Shown here: positions 17,685-26,506 of the stretch, piece by piece
Layout of the letters: every line of letters begins with the position of its first letter
Position numbering within the stretch: position 1 is the stretch's first letter
Origin: Glaciecola sp947496235
Lineage (GTDB): Bacteria > Pseudomonadota > Gammaproteobacteria > Enterobacterales > Alteromonadaceae
NCBI RefSeq assembly: GCF_050306235.1
Contig: NZ_JBLWFH010000004.1
Coordinates: 186,001-250,000 of the forward strand
Direction of reading: 5' to 3'
Length of the DNA stretch: 64,000 bases
Notes under the pieces: model-generated
Told to the model about the DNA's origin: nothing
Database searches by the model: none
The model's input: only the letters and a program-made list of their open reading frames with translations
Program-made: the position numbers and the translations under genes

Positions 17685-18229
17685 TATGCAGCTTCTAACG
17701 TAAACCGACAGCAATAAACATCTTCAACATACCAGTCTTCTCGGCTGATATTAAATTGCTCGTCGTAATAGCTACATACTCCGACGATCAAACCGTGTGC
17801 AACATCTGCCAAAGGGCGGCGAGATTCATACACCATAGTCACTATACCGGTCTGAGGATCTTCTCGAAAATCAAATGCAGGTGTTTCTGCATCTGGGTAA
17901 AGCTTTTTCACTTCCACATGCACATGGTCGTCAACATGCTTTAAGAATTTAGTTGCAGAACCTGCTTCAACAAAAAATTGGGCAAATTTGGAAGTAAATG
18001 TTTTGGCTAAATGCTCACCAAACACATAAAGAAGTTTTGACGCTTCTATATTGGTCAATCTCGACAATTCTGTCACCATAGCCGCTAGTTCTTCAAAGTC
18101 ATAAGAGCCAACAGCCGTATACGCACCTTCAGAAGGTGGATTGGTATTTTCTATTAATGTATCCATCATATCTTCGCCAAAAGTTCCCTCCACTAGTTCG
18201 GCGAATTCGGTAAACACTATACCTTTCAT
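17684..18229 (-). CDS. H-NOX heme-based NO sensor
   Basis: A 181-residue H-NOX (HNOB) domain protein. The proximal heme ligand is H104 in HVHVEVKKLYPDA, and the heme-propionate-binding YxSxR motif is Y134, S136, R138 (YESRR). Length and the N-terminal MKGIVFTEFAELVE match stand-alone bacterial H-NOX proteins, which bind NO tightly and report to a histidine kinase. The ATG at 18227-18229 has a TGAGGTT ribosome site; a TTG 12 bases earlier is less likely. It is the first gene of the operon with the hybrid kinase and response regulator, and is divergent from a c-di-GMP phosphodiesterase-type gene. Family call is firm; NO as ligand is family knowledge. Confidence 0.95.
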   Translation of the reverse strand: MKGIVFTEFAELVEGTFGEDMMDTLIENTNPPSEGAYTAVGSYDFEELAAMVTELSRLTNIEASKLLYVFGEHLAKTFTSKFAQFFVEAGSATKFLKHVDDHVHVEVKKLYPDAETPAFDFREDPQTGIVTMVYESRRPLADVAHGLIVGVCSYYDEQFNISREDWYVEDVYCCRFTLEAA

Positions 18230-18385
18230 CAATAACCTCAAAGTTAAAGTGAGATGGGTTTGTTTTTTATCGGCAAGATACGAGAAAAAATAAACTCAAA
18301 ACCAGGATTTTAAGCAAGTAATCAAATAAAGAATTTGCTAGCAGAACCGATATACGGTGTAGACTTAGCATTTAGTATGATTTGA

Positions 18386-20734
18386 ATGATAAAAAATACT
18401 CTTAACAATCGTATTTTCAGACTGCTTGTGATCACTATGGTGACAACGTCGGCGATCTTGCTGATGGCGGTTTGGAATAACAATGTTGAGAATATTCACA
18501 ACACGCTAAATTCTCGCCTTGATCTGGCGCATGCCACTATGATGCGGCAAATCGACAAGCAAAAAGATAAACTTATGCTAAATGTGCATAATTTGTCGAA
18601 TAATCCCAAATTTATAAACGCACTCACTAATGGCAATGAAACTGAAATTTCAGAGGCCATGGAGTCCGCAAAATCTTTTCTTAAAGCCAATATGCTTACG
18701 CTTTTAGATGAGAACGATAAAATCCAAAGTTCTACCGATAGTCTGATTTTTTCTATTCCCCAAGAACAACTTTCAAAAATGGCGCTTTTAGCAAGAGAAA
18801 CTGGCGTCACCGCAGAAATTCGACAGATTGGTAGTCAACTGTATTACACCCTTTATGTGCCTACAAAATCTTTGGATGATGCCAAATTAATTATCATAAC
18901 TTATGTGGTTAACAAACGATTTGTTGAGGGTATAAAAGCACTTATTAACGCAGAAGTTTCCTTTATTACCGGGCTAGAATCAAACTATGTGTTAAGCACC
19001 TTGCCGGCAGATAAAGTAAGTCATATGTCGCTGAAAAATAGCTTAATAGATGATGATTCTGGCTTCGCCTGGAAACTAGCCCCCCTTTGGAGCAAACAAC
19101 ATTACTTTTCAAAAAATTATGATATTTCCGAATTTCAAAACCCCATTATTAACACGATTTATCTTTCATTAAATGCTGAAACCGTCACCCAAGACTTTTT
19201 AAAACTACAACTTACTATCTCGCTAATTGCTTTATCTGCTGTTGGGGTAGCCCTTATTGCCGGAAGACTATTATCAAAAGATATAACCAAGCCAATAGAA
19301 GTCGTCGCTGAACACGCCAGTCAGATATCTAAAGGCGAATACTCTCAGCCTATTTCCATGGATACCTGCTCTATTGAATTGGAAAAGATGATCCACGCTT
19401 TTAATGCAATGCAAAATAGTGTGCAAGAACGCGAAAGAGAAATAGTACAAACCGCACAAACCGATCCCTTAACAGGCTTGCACACGCGCACTTATGTAAA
19501 AGAACTTTTAAAAGAAAAATACCTTGGTATTCGATATTTTCAAGCCATTGGTATCAATATTTTTGGTTTTAGAGGCATCAACGACGTGTTTGGTTATCAC
19601 TGCGGCGATCTATGTCTACAAGAGCTTGCAAATCGCGTCAAAAAATTAGGTGGCGAAACCGCTCGATTAACGGGTGGTGAAATCCTTTGGCTTCCTGATA
19701 CAGTAAAAACCCAAGATGAACTCATTGCAATCAAGCGCACCTTTGATGTACCGGTTAATTATAAAGAATTTAAAGTGCCCCTAAAAACAGCTGTGGGTAT
19801 TGTTGATTGTCAAACCTCGACTACAAATCCAGAAGATCTGTTTAAACGACTCAATATTATTATTGACGAAGCGCAAATTTCACGAAAACTATTTTTATCC
19901 TTTGACGATTCTATTGAACGTAAATATTTGCGGCGTTTGTCTATTATCTCAAACCTGAAAAAAGCCTTGTTTGAAGATTCTGAAGAGTTAGCCTTGGTCT
20001 ACCAGCCTAAACTGGATCTGATCAATAACAGTATTCATCAAGCTGAAGCATTAATCCGCTGGAATAACCCCGCCTTAGGTTTTGTTGCGCCAGATGAATT
20101 TATTGGTATAGCAGAGCAAGCAGGATTCGTTAGCGTTGTTACCAAGTGGGTACTTAAACGCGCAGTGAGAGATGTGTTGGCATTCAAAGCCCACGGTATC
20201 GACATAAATGTTGCGGTAAACATCTCCCCTGAAGATGTTATGGACAACGAATTTGTGCCCTACATTCAGCAACTGTTAGATGAAAGTCAGTTAGATTGTG
20301 AAGCTATCTCATTTGAACTAACTGAAAGTGTTATTGTGAAAGAACCCCAAAAAGCCATTGAACGCATACAAATCTTACGTGATGCCGGATTTAAAATTGC
20401 GGTAGACGATTTTGGGACAGGTTACAGTTCCCTTTCATATTTAACCCAGTTACCTATCGACCTATTGAAAATCGATCGTTGCTTTGTGCGTAACTTGGCG
20501 AAAGAAACGGGTGACCAAGCAATTTGCCAAACTGTAATAGAATTAGCGAGTAAATTCGAATTGGAAGTGGTGGCTGAAGGTATCGAAGATGTCGAATCTT
20601 TAACATTACTAAAATCTTGGGGCTGTCATTGGGGACAAGGTTATTATATAAATCGTCCTGTACCAGCCAAAGAATTTGTGCGTTGGGTAAAAGAATACCA
20701 AGCAAATAACTTATCGCAAGATGCAAACGTATAG
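18386..20734 (+). CDS. CACHE-HAMP-GGDEF-EAL protein, probable c-di-GMP phosphodiesterase
   Basis: A 782-residue membrane sensor. The first helix (about 10-30) is followed by a periplasmic region of about 245 residues of dCACHE type, a second helix (about 278-298), HAMP, GGDEF and EAL domains. The GGDEF signature is degenerate (TGGEIL in place of GGDEF), so cyclase activity is unlikely. The EAL domain keeps its catalytic set: QAEALIRW, NISPEDV, ELTES, DDFGTGYSSLSYL, KIDRCFV and EVVAEGIE. It probably hydrolyses c-di-GMP in response to an external ligand. It is divergent from the H-NOX operon across 156 bp, and both may act on the biofilm state. Confidence 0.92.
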   Translation: MIKNTLNNRIFRLLVITMVTTSAILLMAVWNNNVENIHNTLNSRLDLAHATMMRQIDKQKDKLMLNVHNLSNNPKFINALTNGNETEISEAMESAKSFLKANMLTLLDENDKIQSSTDSLIFSIPQEQLSKMALLARETGVTAEIRQIGSQLYYTLYVPTKSLDDAKLIIITYVVNKRFVEGIKALINAEVSFITGLESNYVLSTLPADKVSHMSLKNSLIDDDSGFAWKLAPLWSKQHYFSKNYDISEFQNPIINTIYLSLNAETVTQDFLKLQLTISLIALSAVGVALIAGRLLSKDITKPIEVVAEHASQISKGEYSQPISMDTCSIELEKMIHAFNAMQNSVQEREREIVQTAQTDPLTGLHTRTYVKELLKEKYLGIRYFQAIGINIFGFRGINDVFGYHCGDLCLQELANRVKKLGGETARLTGGEILWLPDTVKTQDELIAIKRTFDVPVNYKEFKVPLKTAVGIVDCQTSTTNPEDLFKRLNIIIDEAQISRKLFLSFDDSIERKYLRRLSIISNLKKALFEDSEELALVYQPKLDLINNSIHQAEALIRWNNPALGFVAPDEFIGIAEQAGFVSVVTKWVLKRAVRDVLAFKAHGIDINVAVNISPEDVMDNEFVPYIQQLLDESQLDCEAISFELTESVIVKEPQKAIERIQILRDAGFKIAVDDFGTGYSSLSYLTQLPIDLLKIDRCFVRNLAKETGDQAICQTVIELASKFELEVVAEGIEDVESLTLLKSWGCHWGQGYYINRPVPAKEFVRWVKEYQANNLSQDANV

Positions 20735-20803
20735 CCCAGCCTTACGCTTCTTTTTGCAATTGAGTTTGTTATACTGAGCAAAACCTATAAGGGAAAAGGA
20801 AAA

Positions 20804-22210
20804 ATGATAAAACCTGTTGTACTTGCCGGAGGCACTGGAAGCAGACTATGGCCAAAATCTCGCGCTGCTTTGCCAAAACAATTTTTAAAGCTCACGTCAG
20901 AAAACACTATGTTACAAGATACTATTCTTCGTTTACCTTCCGATAAAGTGAGCGATGCTATGGTGATTTGTAATGAAGACCATCGTTTTCTAGCGGCCGA
21001 ACAATTACGCCAAATCAGCAGTCAAAGCGGTAATGTCTTGTTAGAGCCAGTGGGTCGAAACACTGCCCCAGCCATAGCCATTGCGGCTATGTTAATGGCT
21101 AAACAAAACCCTGAGCAAATTTTATTGGTACTAGCTGCTGATCATTTAATTTCTGACAATAGCGCATTTGCAACTGCCATTGACGAAGCTGAAAAGCTCG
21201 CCTTGCAAGACAAGCTAGTTACCTTTGGTATTGTGCCGACAGAAGCCCATACGGGTTATGGCTACATTAAGGCCGGCGAAAGTATTGCTAGTAGTTATCA
21301 GGTCGACAGTTTTGTTGAAAAACCCGACCAATCAACAGCACAAACCTATATTGATAGTGGTGACTATTACTGGAATAGCGGCATGTTTATGTTTAAAGCT
21401 AATATCTATTTGCAAGAACTAAAAACATATCGCCCTGACATATATGAAGCTTGCGAAAAAGCTTGCAAAGATACCACCACAGATCTTGATTTTATTCGCC
21501 TAAATGCTGAAGCATTTGCTGCGTGCCCAGACGAATCCATTGACTATGCGGTAATGGAAAAAACCTCTCATGCTTGTATGGTGCCTTTAGATGCAGGCTG
21601 GAATGATGTTGGCAGCTGGAGCTCTTTATGGGATACCAACAAGAAAGACGCAGATGGTAATGTGTGTGTTGGTGACGTCATAGTCAACGGCGTGCATAAC
21701 AGTTATATCAATGCTGAAGAGCGTTTAATTAGCGTTATTGGTCTTGATGATGTTGTGGTTGTTGAAACCAAAGATGCAGTCATGGTCGCCAATCGCAATA
21801 AAGTGCAAGACATCAAAACCGTGGTTTCTCAACTTAAAGCAGAGAAACGTCCGGAGTTTGAATTCCACCGTGAAGTATTCCGACCTTGGGGTAGCTACGA
21901 TAGCATAGACAATGGTAGACGTTATCAGGTAAAACGCATCACAGTGAAACCTGGAGAGAAGCTTTCGGTGCAAATGCACCATCATAGAGCTGAACACTGG
22001 ATTGTAGTAAGTGGCACTGCCAGTGTTACTATAGGTGAAGACACCCAATTAGTGACTGAAAACGAATCGGTTTATATTCCGATTGGTGAAGTTCATGCAC
22101 TAGAAAATCCAGGTAAAATCCCGCTAGAACTGATCGAAGTTCAATCTGGCTCTTACCTTGGAGAAGACGATATTGTACGCTTCTCTGATCGGTATGGGCG
22201 TACGGAGTAA
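20804..22210 (+). CDS. manC: mannose-1-phosphate guanylyltransferase / mannose-6-phosphate isomerase
   Basis: A 468-residue bifunctional type II enzyme. Residues 1-290 are the GDP-mannose pyrophosphorylase, with VVLAGGTGSRLWPKSR, PKQFLKL and the FVEKP motif. The C-terminus is a cupin phosphomannose isomerase with the metal-binding HHHRAEHW stretch. It supplies GDP-mannose, directly or via GDP-fucose, for polysaccharide synthesis. It opens the exopolysaccharide region and overlaps the following beta-helix lipoprotein gene. No phosphomannomutase (ManB) gene is seen in the window. A GGGAAAAGGA ribosome site precedes the ATG. Confidence 0.95.
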   Translation: MIKPVVLAGGTGSRLWPKSRAALPKQFLKLTSENTMLQDTILRLPSDKVSDAMVICNEDHRFLAAEQLRQISSQSGNVLLEPVGRNTAPAIAIAAMLMAKQNPEQILLVLAADHLISDNSAFATAIDEAEKLALQDKLVTFGIVPTEAHTGYGYIKAGESIASSYQVDSFVEKPDQSTAQTYIDSGDYYWNSGMFMFKANIYLQELKTYRPDIYEACEKACKDTTTDLDFIRLNAEAFAACPDESIDYAVMEKTSHACMVPLDAGWNDVGSWSSLWDTNKKDADGNVCVGDVIVNGVHNSYINAEERLISVIGLDDVVVVETKDAVMVANRNKVQDIKTVVSQLKAEKRPEFEFHREVFRPWGSYDSIDNGRRYQVKRITVKPGEKLSVQMHHHRAEHWIVVSGTASVTIGEDTQLVTENESVYIPIGEVHALENPGKIPLELIEVQSGSYLGEDDIVRFSDRYGRTE

Positions 22211-23909
22211 GCTACACTTGTGGCAAATAAGAAACTTCCTCTTATTCTTGTTATTAACACTGGTACTTTCTTGTACCAGTGTGTTTGAAGAGAAAAAATA
22301 TAGCAACACATTACAACCTGGTGAACAACTCAAGCAATTATCTACTGTCTCTTCTTCCCCACCACACACGTCATTAAGTCAAGTAAGCCATTTAAAATAC
22401 AAAGCGAAAAAATTTTTAAACAATAACAAAGACGATTTAAATGATCTCGTTGCAAATAAGGCTCTGACTCGGCCGCAGATGTTAGCCAATATTAAATCAA
22501 AAACCAGCACTGATGAAAAAATTCAGACATTTGCGCTGATATCTGCTTTACTTCCATTGGATCAACCATGGCTCGCCTATCAATTGATGAAGGATAATGT
22601 TTTATCGAGAAGCGATATAAAAAAAGCATTAAGGCAAATTGGTGCTTCATATAAACAAAAAATGTCATTTCCAATAGAAACGCTTGAGACAGTTAGAATC
22701 ACTCCGCTTATTAATTCTGCAAGCATCACAGTAAACACTCAGGCCAATCAACTGGTTAATGTAAAGATTAAACCTAAAGATAAAAAAGTTCGCTATCAAC
22801 AAGTAAAACTTCATTGGGAGCCTATATACGGTACTATGTCAGGAAGTGCCTTTGATCTGAATCCAGCAACAGAATACGAAGTAGTAATAGAATCTGAACT
22901 CCTCAAGAAAGAGAAATATTCTTTTAAAACGCGAGCGAATAAACCCCGTATTGAAAAAATCATCTATTTAAAAGACCTATATAAAGGCGGTAGCCTTGAC
23001 GTACTTGATTTAGAAAAAGAAATAACGAAAAACGGATGGACCCAAATTGACGGCACAGGCGTTACCATAACGGGAGATAAGAACAGTGATTTTGCTATCA
23101 ATCTTGGTAATTTGGAATATGTGTATTTAACCAATATTAAAATTGATTATGCTAAACGATTCGGCATTTATGCCCATAAAGCCTCTAATATTTGGATAGA
23201 TAGTTGTGATATTCGAAATTTTGGACGTAACATAGTTGAACATCGCAATGGGATAGGATATGCGGCTGCATCAGATACGTCAGCAGTCAACCGCGATGCC
23301 GGCATATTTCTTAATCAAAGTGGTCAGGTGGTAATTGAACATTGTAAGATCACTTCGCCCAACCATTCTGCGAATAGTTGGAAGTTCGGCCACCCACGCG
23401 GTGCCAGCGCCCTACAAATAAGTGCAGACCATCCTAATAAACAAAAACAAGGTCAATACATTATTCGCTTTAACCAATTTTATGGTTCTGACAATAACCG
23501 CTTTAACGATGTTATTGAAAGTAAAATGAATGGTCGACGCCATGGCGGGTTTATTCGAGATTCCGTCATCCACAATAATTATTTAGCATATTCAAATGAT
23601 GATTTGATCGAATTAGATGGCGGTCAAAGTAATGTGGCTTTTTATAATAATAAGCTGGAATATGGATTTTGCGGGATAAGTATAGCCCCGAATATGTGGG
23701 GACCTAGCTATATTTTTAATAACACCTTCTTAATGTTAGGTGATTCAAGAGGAAGATCCTATAGCAATATAAAAAGTGGAGGCTTATTTGTTGCCCCAGG
23801 AGGCGTTAGTTTAATTGCCGACAATCAATTTTATAATCCAAAATTGAAAATTGCATTTCCTGGGCTTCAAAAAGACAGCAGTGTTTGGGTGGAAGGAACG
23901 ATTTTTTAA
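22194..23909 (+). CDS. lipoprotein with FN3-like and parallel beta-helix domains
   Basis: From ATG 22194 the protein has about 571 residues. The N-terminus carries basic residues, a hydrophobic LLFLLLTLVLSC stretch with a lipobox-type cysteine, then a helical segment, a strand-rich fibronectin-like segment (about 160-250) and a C-terminal right-handed beta-helix with repeated short strands such as VYLTNIKIDYA, IWIDSCDIRNFG, VVIEHCKITS and VAFYNNKLEYG. Beta-helices of this type are common in polysaccharide lyases and epimerases. No catalytic residues could be assigned. The overlap with manC suggests a role in processing or export of the polymer. The longer TTG start at 22158 lies inside manC and hides the signal. 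Confidence 0.75.
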   Translation: MGVRSKLHLWQIRNFLLFLLLTLVLSCTSVFEEKKYSNTLQPGEQLKQLSTVSSSPPHTSLSQVSHLKYKAKKFLNNNKDDLNDLVANKALTRPQMLANIKSKTSTDEKIQTFALISALLPLDQPWLAYQLMKDNVLSRSDIKKALRQIGASYKQKMSFPIETLETVRITPLINSASITVNTQANQLVNVKIKPKDKKVRYQQVKLHWEPIYGTMSGSAFDLNPATEYEVVIESELLKKEKYSFKTRANKPRIEKIIYLKDLYKGGSLDVLDLEKEITKNGWTQIDGTGVTITGDKNSDFAINLGNLEYVYLTNIKIDYAKRFGIYAHKASNIWIDSCDIRNFGRNIVEHRNGIGYAAASDTSAVNRDAGIFLNQSGQVVIEHCKITSPNHSANSWKFGHPRGASALQISADHPNKQKQGQYIIRFNQFYGSDNNRFNDVIESKMNGRRHGGFIRDSVIHNNYLAYSNDDLIELDGGQSNVAFYNNKLEYGFCGISIAPNMWGPSYIFNNTFLMLGDSRGRSYSNIKSGGLFVAPGGVSLIADNQFYNPKLKIAFPGLQKDSSVWVEGTIF

Positions 23910-24083
23910 TGTAATTTGATGTTTTTTGATGCCTCATTAACATTATTTTAACCTTTAGAAATCAAATATATGCAAATATAACATTTATTTAGAACATTTA
24001 AGAATATACGATATAAATCGCTTGCATAAAAACTGTACAATCTCTAAGATGCGAGCAAGCCGTAACAAAAGGATTTTATCTCC

Positions 24084-24731
24084 GTGAAATTAATTAAAGC
24101 TCTATTCGTAACAACTAGTATTCTCGTAACCACTATTGCCAATGCTGGTTTATTAACCATCAATGGCAACGCAGTAAAAGCTGTAGATCTTGACACCCTT
24201 GGCGTCTCAAGCTTTGAAGACTTCTATGATTATGACAACGCAAATCGTTGGTCATCAAACATCGGCATTGAATTAACTGACGAAGCATTAATTTTTGTAG
24301 CGGAACTAAGTAACCAATATGCAGTTTTCACTACATTTAGTAGTCCATATGGTAGCAATGGTAGTGTATTTGCCAATCTTTCTGGTACTGCTGGAAGTCT
24401 TTTGTTTTTAGATGACCCTGATGAAACTGTTTCTGGTAGCGGTATTTCATTCCGTTGGGCAGCTGACAGAAATGATGGTTATATTTGGTCTGGATTAGCA
24501 GATGTTGATTGGATGTTTACTTCAATTTTCAGCAATTCAACTCTTAGCGGTGTGAGATATGCATCATTTGAAGATGGTCATTTAATAAGCACTGATTATA
24601 GCGACATCATGAGACCAGACGGTACATTCGTAGTTGCTAATCAAGTTAGTGCAAACCTTGTCTCTCAACCTGTGATGGCAGGGTTATTAATAATGGGGTT
24701 AGGCTTTTTGTTTGGAAGAAAAAAGCTTTAA
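24084..24731 (+). CDS. exported protein with CTERM-like sorting tail, paralogue 1
   Basis: A 215-residue secreted protein: signal peptide ending TIANA, a strand-rich body, then a C-terminal hydrophobic helix and RKKL end (SQPVMAGLLIMGLGFLFGR). This tripartite tail is like PEP-CTERM signals handled by exosortases, although the PEP/PAP residues before the helix are degenerate (SQPVM). The body is related to the next gene: LLTINGNAVKAVDL / FMRINGQLMEVLDL, then a shared FYDYD-ANxxSSNxG segment and LDDPDE / TDDPDE. GTG start at 24084 behind AAAGGA. Function unknown; a surface or matrix protein is likely. Confidence 0.75.
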   Translation: MKLIKALFVTTSILVTTIANAGLLTINGNAVKAVDLDTLGVSSFEDFYDYDNANRWSSNIGIELTDEALIFVAELSNQYAVFTTFSSPYGSNGSVFANLSGTAGSLLFLDDPDETVSGSGISFRWAADRNDGYIWSGLADVDWMFTSIFSNSTLSGVRYASFEDGHLISTDYSDIMRPDGTFVVANQVSANLVSQPVMAGLLIMGLGFLFGRKKL

Positions 24732-24779
24732 TTCCGGTCGTAGTTGTAAAGTAAGTTTTTAATAAATGGAGTTGTGGTT

Positions 24780-25499
24780 ATGAAGTACGCAATGAAAACA
24801 CCAAGCGTTATTGCATTGGTAATAGCAGTTTTACTATTCGCAAGCACGGCAGCGAACGCAAGTTTCATGCGTATCAATGGTCAGCTAATGGAAGTGTTAG
24901 ATTTAGAAAAAAATGGATACACTTCCTTTTACGACTTTTATGACTATGACACTGCTAATATTTACTCATCAAATACTGGATTAGAAAAAGTCGGCGGGAC
25001 TGTACTTTTTGGTGCAGAGGTGAATAATGAATTCGCGATTTTTGGTCTTTTCAGTTCTGCTGAATCAAAAAAAGGCGGTGATATAAGTATTGATTTTTTA
25101 GATGAGTCAGGCAGTATCATTTTTACGGATGACCCAGATGAAAGGGGTACGCTTAGCTCTCTATACTCACGAAGTTATCTTTGGCATGGTTTCCGTAACG
25201 ATGGCTTTATCTATGCAGGATTTGATAACACTGACGTTTGGAACGTAAACCTTTCCCTTACCAATACCAGAAATATTGATACTGTTTCATTTGTATCTTT
25301 TGGCAATGGCTTGTTCGACAACGCTGTTACTAAAGACTTTACTGATGTCGAAGGTATCTATGAATTTACGCAAGGAAGTCGGTCAATTTCAGGAGCCTCT
25401 GCAAATGAAGTTCCAGCACCTGCAATAGCAATCATGGTTTTGGTTTTGCTAGGTGTTTATTTTGCAAGCTTTAGAAAAAGAACTGCAAAACTCAACTAA
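24780..25499 (+). CDS. exported protein with VPAPA-CTERM-like sorting tail, paralogue 2
   Basis: A protein of about 239 residues with a signal peptide ending AANA and a body homologous to the preceding gene. The C-terminus has EVPAPAIAIMVLVLLGVYF followed by a basic FRKR cluster, a clear VPAPA version of the PEP-CTERM signal. ATG 24780 is chosen over GTG 24774 because it lies nine bases after GGAG. The pair lies within the polysaccharide locus, where CTERM proteins are commonly found, but no exosortase gene is visible in this window. A role as an exopolysaccharide-associated matrix protein is inference. Confidence 0.78.
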   Translation: MKYAMKTPSVIALVIAVLLFASTAANASFMRINGQLMEVLDLEKNGYTSFYDFYDYDTANIYSSNTGLEKVGGTVLFGAEVNNEFAIFGLFSSAESKKGGDISIDFLDESGSIIFTDDPDERGTLSSLYSRSYLWHGFRNDGFIYAGFDNTDVWNVNLSLTNTRNIDTVSFVSFGNGLFDNAVTKDFTDVEGIYEFTQGSRSISGASANEVPAPAIAIMVLVLLGVYFASFRKRTAKLN

Positions 25500-25518
25500 T
25501 CAACTAAGTTGTAGTCAT

Positions 25519-25542
25519 CGCCCCTAATCATTCCTAGGGGCG
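25519..25542. terminator. hairpin between converging genes
   Basis: An 8-bp perfect stem CGCCCCTA / TAGGGGCG with an 8-nt loop overlaps the stop codon of the leftward sulfotransferase and lies 19 bp after the rightward CTERM-like gene. There is no T run on either side, so it may be a weak bidirectional or RNA-end-protecting hairpin. Confidence 0.5.
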
Positions 25543-26495
25543 CCTGCCGCGTCATATAGATCATCTAATCCAAATACTTCTAAAATAGCTTTCATCTGCA
25601 AAACTCGTTTTTTACCGAGCTTTTCTACTGCTTTTTCCTCAGTAAGCATAGGATTAGAAAAACCTTTCTGTTTACCCATTACTCTACTTGGTCTTTCTAG
25701 AACCGCCTTATCGACAATCTTAGGAATGAAATTGAATGCATCTCCAACATACCGATTGATGTTGTCTAAACATTCTTGGGGCGCCATTACAAAGTTCTCA
25801 TAATGTACGGTTAAGTACATTGTTTTCGGAAGATGTTTAAAAGCAAGAAAATAATTAACGCACCAATGTATTAATTGAATGTTATAAAAATCATTTTCTT
25901 TACTTGATTGTTCTATTAAAGCAATTTGTTGCGAATTTAATTCTCCAATAAGCGCTTCGTTAGATAAATAAATGCTAAGTTCTTGAGGCCAAAACCAATG
26001 CTTTTTTTGGGCTTTCGACATTACAACAGAGAATGGATTTCTAACCAAAAGTAATGTTTTTACATTTGGAAAATGAGGCAAAATGGCGTGCGCAAAGGTA
26101 GTCGAAAAAATGTCTTTTACTAGTAAGCCATTGTATTTCAATTTTCTATTATCAAAGTCTATTCTTCGATGTTTAAACTTTCCTGAAAATATTTCTTTAT
26201 ACAGGTTAACCAGAGGATCTTGGCTGTTTAACACCTCAAAGTATTCGTATGGTCTATAATCTTTGCAGTATTCCGGCAATACTAATGGATGGTAAGGCTC
26301 AAATAACTCTCTAGCTTTCCCCTGACTGTTTAAAATAGAGCTAACCCAAGTTGTGCCACTACGCCCATCTCCAATTAACCACAATACGTTCTCAAATGCC
26401 CCCAACCGTTGATTAATTGAAATGGCACTATCTCTTAATGGGAAAACAATAGCTTTCTTTAATAGCTCAATAGAACGACTTTTTACTGCTTTCAT
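25524..26495 (-). CDS. sulfotransferase family protein
   Basis: A 323-residue cytoplasmic enzyme of the PAPS-dependent sulfotransferase fold. The 5'-phosphosulfate loop is LIGDGRSGTTWVSSIL (about 37-52), and the 3'-phosphate-binding strand-helix is LLLVRNPFSVVMSKA (about 150-165). It probably transfers sulfate from PAPS to a sugar of the exopolysaccharide or its precursor. It lies 11 bp after another sulfotransferase-type gene of a different subgroup, in a leftward operon. The conserved PAPS motifs make family membership firm; the acceptor is unknown. Confidence 0.85.
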   Translation of the reverse strand: MKAVKSRSIELLKKAIVFPLRDSAISINQRLGAFENVLWLIGDGRSGTTWVSSILNSQGKARELFEPYHPLVLPEYCKDYRPYEYFEVLNSQDPLVNLYKEIFSGKFKHRRIDFDNRKLKYNGLLVKDIFSTTFAHAILPHFPNVKTLLLVRNPFSVVMSKAQKKHWFWPQELSIYLSNEALIGELNSQQIALIEQSSKENDFYNIQLIHWCVNYFLAFKHLPKTMYLTVHYENFVMAPQECLDNINRYVGDAFNFIPKIVDKAVLERPSRVMGKQKGFSNPMLTEEKAVEKLGKKRVLQMKAILEVFGLDDLYDAAGAPRND

Positions 26496-26506
26496 TAAAA
26501 ATCCAG

